Positions 19,649-27,440 of a stretch of DNA of 64,000 bases are shown here, one piece after another. The first letter of the stretch is position 1. The number at the start of each line of letters is the position of its first letter. The stretch comes from Streptomyces halobius (GTDB lineage Bacteria > Actinomycetota > Actinomycetes > Streptomycetales > Streptomycetaceae). The position numbers were made by a program, and so were the translations under genes. The stretch lies in NCBI RefSeq assembly GCF_023277745.1, contig NZ_CP086322.1:7006001-7070000 (forward strand). Reading direction: 5' to 3'. Under the pieces are notes generated by a model. It saw only the letters and a program-made list of their open reading frames with translations, ran no database searches and was not told where the DNA came from.

Positions 19649-20971
19649 TTGAACCACCCTATGACGGAGCAGCCCGCCGCCGCATCCCACCAACCCACCT
19701 GGCCACCGGTCGCCATCCCCGGTCAGGTCGGTGCCCACCGCGCGGCAGTGCCCACCGGTGACCGAGAACCGTCGACCCCACCGGCCAGTGCGACGGGCGC
19801 CTCGGACACTGGCGGCTCCCCGACCGAGAACCGGGCAACGGAGAGCGCCGACCGTCCAGTCCCCCCGTTCGTTGGCCCGCTGACCGAGGGCGCTCACCTG
19901 CTGGGTGAACTGCGGTCAGCGATCGAGACGTTCGTGGTCCTGCCCCACCGGCAGGCTCTGGACGCGGTCACATTGTGGGTGGCCGCCACGCACCTGCAGC
20001 CCGCCTGGCAGCACGCCCCGCGCCTGGCGGTGGTGGGCCCGGCGAAGCGGTGTGGCAAGTCGAGGCTGCTGGACGTGTTGCACGAGACCGTCCACGACCC
20101 GTTCATCACGGTCAACTCGACCCCGCCGGCCATCTTCCGCTCCATCACCGCCAACCCGCCCACCCTCCTGGTGGACGAGGCGGACACCATCTTCGGCAGC
20201 CTCAAGGTGGCAGAAAAGAACGAGGAGATGCGAGGTCTGCTCAACTCCGGCCACCACCGCAACCGGCCGACCACCCGGGTTGCGGGAAATGACCACCAGC
20301 CCACCAAATTCCGCACCTTCGCGATGGCCGCCCTGGCCGGCATCGGCGACCTGCCCGACACGATCATGGACCGGTCGGTGGTCATCCGCATGCGCCGCCG
20401 CGCACCGGGGGAGAGCGTGCGGCCCTACCGCTCACGCCGCGACACCCCTGCTCTCAACACCCTGCGGAAGCGGCTGGCGGCTTGGCTCGGCCCACACCTG
20501 GAGGAGGCTGCCGACTCCGAGCCGGTCATGCCGGTCGAGGACCGCGCGGCTGATACCTGGGAGCCGCTGATCGTCGTCGCCGATCTGGCGGGAGGCCCCT
20601 GGCCCGCCTGGGCCCGTACCGCCTGCCAGATGATGACCGCATATGAGCAGGGCCAGGAAGAGGACCACGGCGGGCTGAAGATCCGCATCCTGGCGGACAT
20701 CCGCCAGGTCTTCACCTCATACGGCAACCCCGACGCGCTGCCCACCGAGAGCCTGCTCGCCGCCCTGCGAGCCGATGCGGAAGGGCCTTGGGCCGAGTAC
20801 GGCAACGGCGGGCTGAGCGCACGTGGCCTGCAACTCCTGCTGGCCGACTACCAGATCAGGTCCGCCAACCACCGCTTCGGAGATATTGGCCAGCGCAAGG
20901 GCTTCTCACGCAGCCAGTTCACCGACGCCTGGATGCGCTACTGCCCTCCACCCGCGCGCACTGCCCCGTAA
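19649..20971 (+). CDS. DUF3631 ATPase, replication-type protein of integrative elements
   Basis: The 440-residue protein has a Pro/Thr-rich N-terminus (1-75), a P-loop GPAKRCGKS (130-138), Walker B LLVDEAD (173-179) and an arginine-rich sensor region. A C-terminal DUF3631 domain includes LRADAEGPWAEYGNGG. In actinobacterial elements such proteins accompany plasmid-like replication and resemble helicase/primase-associated ATPases. The TTG at 19649 has a GAGG upstream; ATG 19661 is possible. It follows the excisionase gene by 134 bases and is followed by repeats that could form an origin. Confidence 0.8.
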   Translation: MNHPMTEQPAAASHQPTWPPVAIPGQVGAHRAAVPTGDREPSTPPASATGASDTGGSPTENRATESADRPVPPFVGPLTEGAHLLGELRSAIETFVVLPHRQALDAVTLWVAATHLQPAWQHAPRLAVVGPAKRCGKSRLLDVLHETVHDPFITVNSTPPAIFRSITANPPTLLVDEADTIFGSLKVAEKNEEMRGLLNSGHHRNRPTTRVAGNDHQPTKFRTFAMAALAGIGDLPDTIMDRSVVIRMRRRAPGESVRPYRSRRDTPALNTLRKRLAAWLGPHLEEAADSEPVMPVEDRAADTWEPLIVVADLAGGPWPAWARTACQMMTAYEQGQEEDHGGLKIRILADIRQVFTSYGNPDALPTESLLAALRADAEGPWAEYGNGGLSARGLQLLLADYQIRSANHRFGDIGQRKGFSRSQFTDAWMRYCPPPARTAP

Positions 20972-20988
20972 CCCGGTCTCACTCGTCC

Positions 20989-21147
20989 CACCCGTCCCCG
21001 CGCAGGTCAGCGCGGGGACGACTCTCTGCGCGGGACGAGTCCACCCGTCCCGCGTGACCGATCGATCGTGCGCCGATACGAGTTGACCCGTACCACCGGA
21101 TGCGACCCTCCACGCCCTGACCAGGCATGCAACGGGTGGGACGGGTG
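20989..21147. repeat. Three CACCCGTCCC repeats after the replication-type gene
   Basis: CACCCGTCCC occurs at 20989-20998 and 21042-21051 in direct orientation and at 21138-21147 inverted. The gap also carries GTCCC/GGGAC clusters. The placement, directly downstream of a replication-type ATPase in an integrative element, suggests iterons of a replication origin. The repeats are few and GC-rich, so chance is not excluded. Confidence 0.4.
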
Positions 21148-21209
21148 CAAGGCCGCCCGGCACAGAGACCGACGCGGCCGCCACGCCGAAACCCGCACAG
21201 CAAGCTGTA

Positions 21210-21258
21210 GCTTCCGAAACTCCTCCGCAGCCCGTGGCCGCGGAGGAGTTTCGGAAGC
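21210..21258. terminator. Bidirectional hairpin terminator
   Basis: GCTTCCGAAACTCCTCCGC (21210-21228) and GCGGAGGAGTTTCGGAAGC (21240-21258) form a perfect 19-base-pair stem with an 11-base loop. It lies between the rightward DUF3631 gene and the leftward HAD gene and can stop transcription from both. Confidence 0.88.
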
Positions 21259-21356
21259 GCATGCCCCGCCCGGGACGGGCGGGGAAGCCCGGCACCAGGG
21301 GGCGCCGGACGTGGATGCGGCGACCGGGGGGCGGATCGCAGCGAGGAGGCCACTGC

Positions 21357-21923
21357 TCAGCTTTTCGCCGTTGCTGCAGTCGCTGCATCGCGGAACGGCT
21401 TCCCCGTCGCCCACTTCCGCACCGTGGCCAAGTGCTCTGGCAGCAGCCCGATGTACGGATCCGGCTGGACGAGCAAGGTAGGGATGCCGCCGGCATCGCG
21501 CTCCGCTGCCCATTCCTGGTCGAGGTCGGTGAAGTCGTCGTCGATCCAGGCGACCGGCGCGTCCGCGAGCCAGGTGTCGATGTGGTCGCGTTTCCACAGG
21601 TAGCCGTTGGGATGGCTGGTGGTGATCTGCGGATGCGGGAGGTCGACGTACGGGATGGGCGGGAGCCCGAGGAGCGGTCCGATCAGGGTGGTGGCGTCCT
21701 GGCGCCAGCTGGTGCACCAGACCGGTGCGACCACGCTGCCATGGGCTACGTCCATGACCATGGGGCCGTGGGCCGGGTTGAGCCAGATAGCGACCGGATC
21801 GTCAGCACTGCGGCCTGTGGGGATGACATCGTGGCGGGTGTGGGTGGCGGGGGTGGTCCCGTCGGCGCTGGGGAAGGGTATGAGGACTCCGTCGATGTCG
21901 AGGAGCAGGTAGGGCAGGTGCAT
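21357..21923 (-). CDS. HAD-like hydrolase domain protein
   Basis: The 188-residue protein starts with the HAD nucleophile motif LLLDIDGVLIPF (Asp-x-Asp) and has a late acidic motif VAWIDDDFTDLD typical of HAD motif IV, consistent with a phosphatase or phosphotransfer fold. A GGAGG lies five bases before the ATG. It is the last gene of a four-gene leftward operon, 29 bases after the methyltransferase stop. No substrate can be assigned. It may dephosphorylate something made by the upstream phosphotransferase-like protein, but that is speculation. Confidence 0.75.
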   Translation of the reverse strand: MHLPYLLLDIDGVLIPFPSADGTTPATHTRHDVIPTGRSADDPVAIWLNPAHGPMVMDVAHGSVVAPVWCTSWRQDATTLIGPLLGLPPIPYVDLPHPQITTSHPNGYLWKRDHIDTWLADAPVAWIDDDFTDLDQEWAAERDAGGIPTLLVQPDPYIGLLPEHLATVRKWATGKPFRDAATAATAKS

Positions 21924-21952
21924 CGGTTCCTCCGTGGGAGCGGCGGGACGGT

Positions 21953-22645
21953 TCAGTTCCTGCGGGCGGTGATCAGCAGGGCGGTCGGCCAGTGGCCGAG
22001 GCGGACGTCGCGCAGTTCCTGGCTGGAGGTGATTTCCAAGCCTGCATGGGCCAGGTGAAGCCCCCAGCGGTCGGCATCGAACTCCCAGCGGGCGATGGGG
22101 AGTCGGGTGAGGTCGGGAAGGGTGACGAAGTCTTGGTGGGGGCGGTCGTCCGTCGAGGGCCGACGGCCGGCGCGGCGCGGGTGGGGGACGGAGAACGCCA
22201 GAGTGCCGCCGGGGGCCAGATGATCGGCGATGGCGGGTAGCAGGAGCTCGGGGGCGACGAGGCCAATGGCGCCGAAGACCGAGTAGATCGCGTCGTACCG
22301 ATCGTCAGTGGCCTGGAGGTAATGGAGGGCGTGACCGGCGACGAACCTGGCGCCGGATAGCCGCCCGTAGTGAGACCGGGCGCGGCGGATCTGCAGCCCG
22401 ACCAGGTCGATGCCGGTGACCGTCGCCCCGCGGTGGATTGCGACATGGGCAACGTTGTGACCAGGGCCGCAGCCGAGTTCCAGCACGTTCCTGCCGCGCA
22501 GGTCGGGTCCGAGTACGTCAGAGTCGGGGCCTTGGCCAGGGCGCGTGCCCCATTCCATGCGGGTAGGCACGGCCAGCGCTTCGGCTGGTTCGGCCGCGGT
22601 GCGCTGGAGGGCGTGGAGGTGCCAGGGGGAGGCTTGGGCGAGCAT
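21953..22645 (-). CDS. Class I SAM-dependent methyltransferase
   Basis: The 230-residue protein has the methyltransferase glycine motif VLELGCGPGHNVAHVA (motif I), the acidic GIDLVGLQ (motif II), YDAIYSVFGAIGLV and the post-motif LAPGGTLAFSVPHP. It resembles UbiE/Methyltransf_11 small-molecule methyltransferases. The ATG at 22645 shares one base with the stop of the upstream phosphotransferase-like gene (TGATG), so translation is coupled. The longer open frame upstream is not coding. The substrate is unknown and presumably shared with its operon partners. Confidence 0.9.
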   Translation of the reverse strand: MLAQASPWHLHALQRTAAEPAEALAVPTRMEWGTRPGQGPDSDVLGPDLRGRNVLELGCGPGHNVAHVAIHRGATVTGIDLVGLQIRRARSHYGRLSGARFVAGHALHYLQATDDRYDAIYSVFGAIGLVAPELLLPAIADHLAPGGTLAFSVPHPRRAGRRPSTDDRPHQDFVTLPDLTRLPIARWEFDADRWGLHLAHAGLEITSSQELRDVRLGHWPTALLITARRN

Positions 22646-23556
22646 CAGACGTCCAGGAGTTGGAGGACGTCGGCGAGGTGGCGGCGCACGACCTTGATGT
22701 AGCCGGGGTCGGTGGCCGGGTCGTTGATCCAGCGGATCGCCTGCTCCATGAACCACTCGACGGCCCACATGCGGTGCCAGCCCAAGGCCCATGCTTCAGC
22801 GGTAAGACCACCTCGCGAGGCAAGTGCGTCCGGGGCGCCGCCCTCGACGACGTACTGCTCCAGGAAGACGCGCAGGCGCACCGGATCGGGCGCGTCCAGC
22901 GTGCCGTGCCAGCTGGCGAGGTCGAGCAGGCCGGGTCCGGTGAAGGCGCGGGCGAAGTCGAGCAGCCACCAGCCGTTGCGGCCGATGTGGAGGCTGGTGG
23001 GGTGGAACTCGGAGTGCACCCAGCCAAACGGCTCCAGCATCGCCCCCTGAACGCGAGCGGCGGCGGCTCGGGCGAGCCGGTCGAGGGCCTGCTCGACGTC
23101 GTCGGTGTCCTGCCAGCGATCGGCCTTGCGGAGCTGACCAAGGTGGTCCATCGCACGGCTCGGCAGGGCTTGCAGCGCCTGTTCGTCGAGCAGGGGAAAG
23201 GCAGATGTCGTGGGCGCATCGTGCAGGACGACCGCGGCAGCAGCAGCATCGAGGTCGTCCGCCTCGCGCATGGGAGTGCCGAGGTCTTCCATCAGCATGC
23301 CGAGCTGGCCTTCATGCACGGCGGAGGCGAGCACTCTCGGCACCGGGATGCCGTGGGCATGGGCAAGCCGCAGGGCCTGGTCCTCACGGTCGAACGGCCT
23401 TTTGGCGTACTTGAAGATGGCCGTGGTGCCGTCGGGGAACGTCACCCGCTCGACGCCGGACATCGACCACACCCGCACTTCCTCCCGGACGGGAGGCTGC
23501 TGGCCGGCGACCAGGAGCAGGTCAGTGAGGAGTGCGGCGGTAGGGGTCTCTTCCAT
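22645..23556 (-). CDS. Aminoglycoside phosphotransferase-like protein with altered catalytic loop
   Basis: The 303-residue protein has the APH/choline-kinase fold, with an N-lobe GVERVTFPDGTTAIFKY (Lys for ATP) and the catalytic loop at 181-188. That loop reads HSEFHPTS rather than the canonical HxDxxxxN: the catalytic Asp is Glu183 and the metal-binding Asn is Ser188. The DFG-like Asp is kept in LLDFARA (D200). It may be an altered-activity kinase or a non-catalytic nucleotide-binding protein. GGAG lies eight bases before the ATG. It is coupled to the methyltransferase gene and is not obviously a resistance gene. Confidence 0.82.
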   Translation of the reverse strand: MEETPTAALLTDLLLVAGQQPPVREEVRVWSMSGVERVTFPDGTTAIFKYAKRPFDREDQALRLAHAHGIPVPRVLASAVHEGQLGMLMEDLGTPMREADDLDAAAAAVVLHDAPTTSAFPLLDEQALQALPSRAMDHLGQLRKADRWQDTDDVEQALDRLARAAAARVQGAMLEPFGWVHSEFHPTSLHIGRNGWWLLDFARAFTGPGLLDLASWHGTLDAPDPVRLRVFLEQYVVEGGAPDALASRGGLTAEAWALGWHRMWAVEWFMEQAIRWINDPATDPGYIKVVRRHLADVLQLLDV

Positions 23557-23645
23557 GGGGTTCTCCAGTGGGGGTGGCGGCGTCCGGGGCGGGCGAGTTG
23601 AGCTGGCCCGCCCCGAAACCGTGCAGGCTGATGCAGATAGTGCGG

Positions 23646-24395
23646 CTACGCGGCGTCGGTCACCCGGTGCGCGTAGACCTCGTCGATCCAACCGGCCTTG
23701 AACTGGGCCAGATCATCACGGAAGGCGGCCATCGACGCACCGTAGGGCGCGACCACGCCGCCGGACTGGTCCGGCACGGACTGGCAGCCATGGACAAGTC
23801 GTCCGCCGAGAGCGGCGTGGGCCTTGATGGCCTCGATGCGGCGGTGCTCGTTGAACCAGCCGCCGTGGTAGATCTCGTCGAGCATCCCGCCGGTTTCGTC
23901 GTCCAGGTCGAAGACGACGGAGGTGGCGGCGGGGAAGAACCAGCAGGGGCCGACGTTGGAGATGTGCCCGTCCAGCTCCACCTTGTTCAACGCCATCAGC
24001 GTCGCCGCCTCCCGCAGCATCCGCAGGTGATCGGCGGTGATATGCGGCAGGCCGAGACCGGCCAGGTGTTCGTTGCGGAACAGGTACGCGTACACCTGGT
24101 ACGCGGTGGCCAGGACGCGGGTCGCATCCGAGGTGGACTCGGCGTGTGCCTTGATGAAGTCGAGCGCGAGCTGCTCAACCGTGCTCTCGGTGGTTTCTTC
24201 CGCCTGCAGGAGCTGGGAGCGGACCAGCTCCCAGTCGGCGATGAGCCAGGTGTGGGACTCGAAGCGGAAAAAGTACTCGGCCGGGTCGATGCTGATGCGT
24301 CGCCCGTCGACCTGGATGCCGGGCAGGCGGCTCCAGCGCGGGTCGAACGCCTCGGGCAGCTCGACCATGATGGTCGTGGTATCGATCGTGGTCAC
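23646..24395 (-). CDS. Hypothetical protein heading the four-gene cargo operon
   Basis: The 249-residue protein starts at GTG 24395 with GGAG upstream. It is soluble, with an N-terminal part that includes RISIDPAEYFFRFESHTWLI. A central helical part (LATAYQVYAYLFRNEHLAGLGLPHI) and a C-terminal Trp/Tyr-rich part (EIYHGGWFNEHRRIEAIKAH) follow. I do not recognise a domain or catalytic motif. It is the first gene of the operon that continues with the phosphotransferase-like protein, methyltransferase and HAD protein, and is divergent from the TPR regulator. Function unknown. Confidence 0.75.
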   Translation of the reverse strand: MTTIDTTTIMVELPEAFDPRWSRLPGIQVDGRRISIDPAEYFFRFESHTWLIADWELVRSQLLQAEETTESTVEQLALDFIKAHAESTSDATRVLATAYQVYAYLFRNEHLAGLGLPHITADHLRMLREAATLMALNKVELDGHISNVGPCWFFPAATSVVFDLDDETGGMLDEIYHGGWFNEHRRIEAIKAHAALGGRLVHGCQSVPDQSGGVVAPYGASMAAFRDDLAQFKAGWIDEVYAHRVTDAA

Positions 24396-24616
24396 CGGTA
24401 TCTCCGTCTCTCATCGGCCGGGCCAGGGCGTAGGAATGCCCGAGCCCGGTGCGGACGTACGGATCTGGGACCGCCCGAGCCAAGGAGGAGCCTGGCTCAC
24501 GGTGGGATGCCGTCCCGGGCGGTTGCTGATAAGTGAACCGCTCGCTACGCACAGTGGGTACGGTGAAGAGCACGCCGAGCGGTATACGCGGTTTACAGCT
24601 CCTGATCGGGGAGGTC
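24396..24616. promoter_or_regulatory. Divergent promoter region with repeated motifs
   Basis: The region separates the cargo operon from its divergent regulator. ACCGCTCG (24537-24544) is repeated inverted as CGAGCGGT (24576-24583), and the tandem GCGGTATAC-GCGGTTTAC follows directly. These are plausible operator half-sites for the adjacent HTH/TPR regulator. Promoter boxes cannot be fixed by eye. Confidence 0.4.
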
Positions 24617-25972
24617 GTGACAGCGCCCAGAGGAACCAACTCCCGGCTGCGCGAGACGATCGCCGCTGCGGGCTGCACCTACGAGGCACTTGCGAAGGAG
24701 GTACGCCGTGTTGCGGCGGAGAACGGCGACCTTCTGCAGACCAACAAGTCCGCCATCTCTCACTGGGTGAACGGCACCCGCCAGCCAATGGGCCAGAGCC
24801 CGGCCTATCTCGCCGAGGCCCTGTCCCGCCGCCTCGGGCGCACGATCACTTTGGCCGACATCGGAATGCAGGGTCCCGAAGACCTTGTGCCAACGAGCGC
24901 CGATCCCGTGGTCGCAGCAACTGACTTGGGCCGAGCAGACGTTGAACGCCGCCGCTTCCTGGCCGTCGCAGCCTTCAGCGCCGCAGGCGTCGCCATGCCG
25001 CTCGGCTACGACCACGAAGCCACCGCTCGCCTGCTCCGAATACGTGCTGGCCGAACCACTATCGGTGCCGAGGACGTTGACGTAGTACGCCAGATCACCG
25101 CCTCGTTCACCGCGGCCGACGAACGCCTCGGCGGCGGCCACGGCCTGACCACTGTCACCGCCTACCTCGCGGACACCGCCGCCCCTATGCTGCGGGCCCG
25201 CTTTCCGTCTGAGGCCCTACGGCGGGCCGCCTTCGGTGCGGTCGCGGAACTCGCCTACCTCGCTGGCTGGAAACACCACGACCTCGGCCACGAAGGCGCT
25301 GCCCAGCGCTACTATCAGGTCGGTTACCAACTGGCCTGTGAATCGGACCCTCACGGCCACGCAGCCTGGATGATGCGGGCCCTTGCCCACCAAGCCCTCA
25401 GCCTCAGACAGCCCCACCACTGCGTCGACCTCGTCGAGAACGCCTTGTCACGAGGGCTCGGCTATGTCGAAGGCCAGACTGAAGCCCTACTCCACATCAC
25501 CCACGCCCGTGCGTACGCCGCCACGGGCGAGAACGGGCCAGCCGCCCGTGCCCTCCTTGCAGCCGAGGACGCCCTGATCCGGGACGACGACCCGCAGCCC
25601 AACTTCTCCCTCGTCAGCGGACCCGCCGCCGGTACCGTGGCCAGCCACACCGCCCGAACGCTGACCGACCTCGCTGACCACGTCGGCACCGAGCAGCAGC
25701 ACCGTGACGCCCTCACCCGCTGGGACCCCGTGAAATACAAGCGCGTCCATGCCCTCACCCACGCCGACCTCGGCGACAGCCTTGCCGCTCAGGCCCGCGC
25801 CGACGAAGCCATCGCCGCCTGGACACAGGCGGTCGACCTCATGGCGGGCATGGCCTCGGACCGCACCCGCAAGGCGATCTCCTCCATCAGGCCCACGCTC
25901 GCGGTCTACCAGCGGCGCAAAGTTCCCGGCGCTGCCGAACTCGCGCGCCGCGTGCGCGAGGCACTGATCTAG
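24617..25972 (+). CDS. XRE-type HTH regulator with TPR domain (NsdA-like)
   Basis: The 451-residue protein has an N-terminal DNA-binding domain (LRETIAAAGCTYEALAKEV; NKSAISHWVNGTRQP) and a long C-terminal helical TPR-type region. It is recognisably similar in layout and sequence to the chromosomal regulator at 35928-37382, including the DRTT/DKTS-like helix and the RRLGRxL motif. I chose GTG 24617, where homology begins and GGGGAGG is near, although the spacing is short; in-frame GTG codons at 24533 and 24563 are alternatives. It probably controls the divergent cargo operon and the Nudix gene that follows directly. Confidence 0.82.
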   Translation: MTAPRGTNSRLRETIAAAGCTYEALAKEVRRVAAENGDLLQTNKSAISHWVNGTRQPMGQSPAYLAEALSRRLGRTITLADIGMQGPEDLVPTSADPVVAATDLGRADVERRRFLAVAAFSAAGVAMPLGYDHEATARLLRIRAGRTTIGAEDVDVVRQITASFTAADERLGGGHGLTTVTAYLADTAAPMLRARFPSEALRRAAFGAVAELAYLAGWKHHDLGHEGAAQRYYQVGYQLACESDPHGHAAWMMRALAHQALSLRQPHHCVDLVENALSRGLGYVEGQTEALLHITHARAYAATGENGPAARALLAAEDALIRDDDPQPNFSLVSGPAAGTVASHTARTLTDLADHVGTEQQHRDALTRWDPVKYKRVHALTHADLGDSLAAQARADEAIAAWTQAVDLMAGMASDRTRKAISSIRPTLAVYQRRKVPGAAELARRVREALI

Positions 25973-26006
25973 CATGCCCACCAACCCGGCCGACGAAGGG
26001 ACCATC

Positions 26007-26510
26007 GTGGCTCAGCCGAAGACCGACCACCCCCGCTCCCAAGCCCTCAAGCCCGCACTCGAATCCATGACCCTTCTGGTCGCGGCCGTCATCGTCCACG
26101 ATGAGGAGACCGATCGGGTCGTCCTCCTGCAGCGCAGCGAGCAGGCCAAGTTCGCCCAGGGGATGTGGGACCTCCCCGTCGGCAAGAGTGAGCCCGGCGA
26201 GCCGATCACCGATACGGCCGTCCGCGAGCTGCACGAAGAGACTGGCCTCATCGTGAAGCCCGAGGCTCTTCGCATCGGTCACGTCATCCACGGAGCCTGG
26301 GGCGTTGAGGCCCCCAACGGCTTCCTCACCATCGTCTTTGTCGCCAACGAATGGAGCGGCGAACCCGAAAACCGCGAGCCCAAGAAGCACGCTCAGGTGC
26401 GGTGGGTCAAGACAGACGCCATCCCCGAAGAATTCGTCGACACCACTGCCAGCGCGCTTCATCGCTACCTGAACGGCGGGCCGGAGGTCTCTTTGGACGG
26501 CTGGGCGTAG
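26007..26510 (+). CDS. Nudix hydrolase
   Basis: The Nudix box is complete: GKSEPGEPITDTAVREL then HEETGL. With GTG 26007 (GAAGGGA five bases upstream) the protein has 167 residues; ATG 25974, one base after the regulator's stop, is an alternative. The fold covers about residues 25-155. Co-transcription with the TPR regulator and location on an integrative element recall pSAM2 Pif, the Nudix-motif immunity factor. A housekeeping or cargo function on a nucleotide-linked metabolite is equally possible. Confidence 0.88.
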   Translation: MAQPKTDHPRSQALKPALESMTLLVAAVIVHDEETDRVVLLQRSEQAKFAQGMWDLPVGKSEPGEPITDTAVRELHEETGLIVKPEALRIGHVIHGAWGVEAPNGFLTIVFVANEWSGEPENREPKKHAQVRWVKTDAIPEEFVDTTASALHRYLNGGPEVSLDGWA

Positions 26511-26636
26511 CGTTCCAACGGTGGCGGGTGACGTCTCCTAGCGTCATCACAGGTGTCGCGCCACTGAGTTGCTTCCTTACGCTGGAACAGGTCGCCCAGC
26601 ACGCCGCGCAGGGCACTGGCGGTTGTCGGTATTGCC

Positions 26637-27440
26637 TCAGTGACGTGCAAGAGGTTTGTTGCTTCGAACGTATTGATAGTTCTGTGGCGTTTGGACACTG
26701 ACAACACACAAGGCGTCGAGCGGGGCTTCGCAGCGGGGGAACCTCAACAGGTATTCGGTAACGATCTGCGTTGGTACGTAGTCGATCTGCTCGTACATCA
26801 CGCGGGCCGGTTCGCTGAGCTGGTCGGCGAACTTGTGGAGGAACAGCAGCGGCTGATGGCGATGGGCGCGTTCGCGGCCCAACATGGACGGCACGGGCGG
26901 GAGACGAGTGAAGTCGACAACCTTGCAACTCCCGCGAGATCTCGACGGCGGCGAAAGTGACCCACTCATCAAAGGTGCGAACGGTGGTCTCCAAAATCCG
27001 CGGTTTCGGGATCTTGAGCACCGTAGAACATGGGGATTCCCGCAGGGCTCATCCGATTCGCCTGTGCGGCAAACTCTCGCGGTGCAGTGTCGAGTCTTGA
27101 AGCGGCCCCCGAGACCGTCGGCTCCTTGTGGGATTGGGCCCGACAAATGCGGTACCCGGCCAGCAAGGGCGTGATGAGACCCGGCTCGTGGACCAGCTCG
27201 CCGACTCTGTCGAGGATGCGACCGGCTGGCACTTCCTCTCACTGCTCCGGCTCTTTCCCGCAGAGGAAGCTTGAGGGCGAGGTCCTCCGCGATACAGCTG
27301 CACCACGTCATGCTGGGTGAGATGGATATCAGGGGCACTGTCGTGACCGCGTCGCGCAAGAGAGGACGTCGTACTCGAGGGAGAACTGCTGAGGCAGCCT
27401 ACTCTGGGCCGACCCTTGTATGGCGCATAGAGCGGGGCTA
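26637..27440 (-). pseudogene. RES-domain protein (toxin-type), frameshifted
   Basis: Pieces of a RES-domain protein lie in order in three minus-strand frames. First comes MSPAGIPMFYGAQDPETA with the preceding VHEPG, then FDEWVTFAAVEISRELQG, then CKVVDFTRLPPVPSML through FLHKFADQL and the closing YVPTQIVTEYLLRF. RES proteins are often NAD-degrading toxins of RES-Xre toxin-antitoxin pairs. At least two frameshifts separate the pieces, and the 5' end is degraded, so the gene is dead. No matching antitoxin gene is adjacent. Confidence 0.75.

Noticed and set aside
22645..23556. An aminoglycoside resistance gene
   Set aside because: The fold fits, but the catalytic loop is altered and the operon context is not that of a resistance gene.
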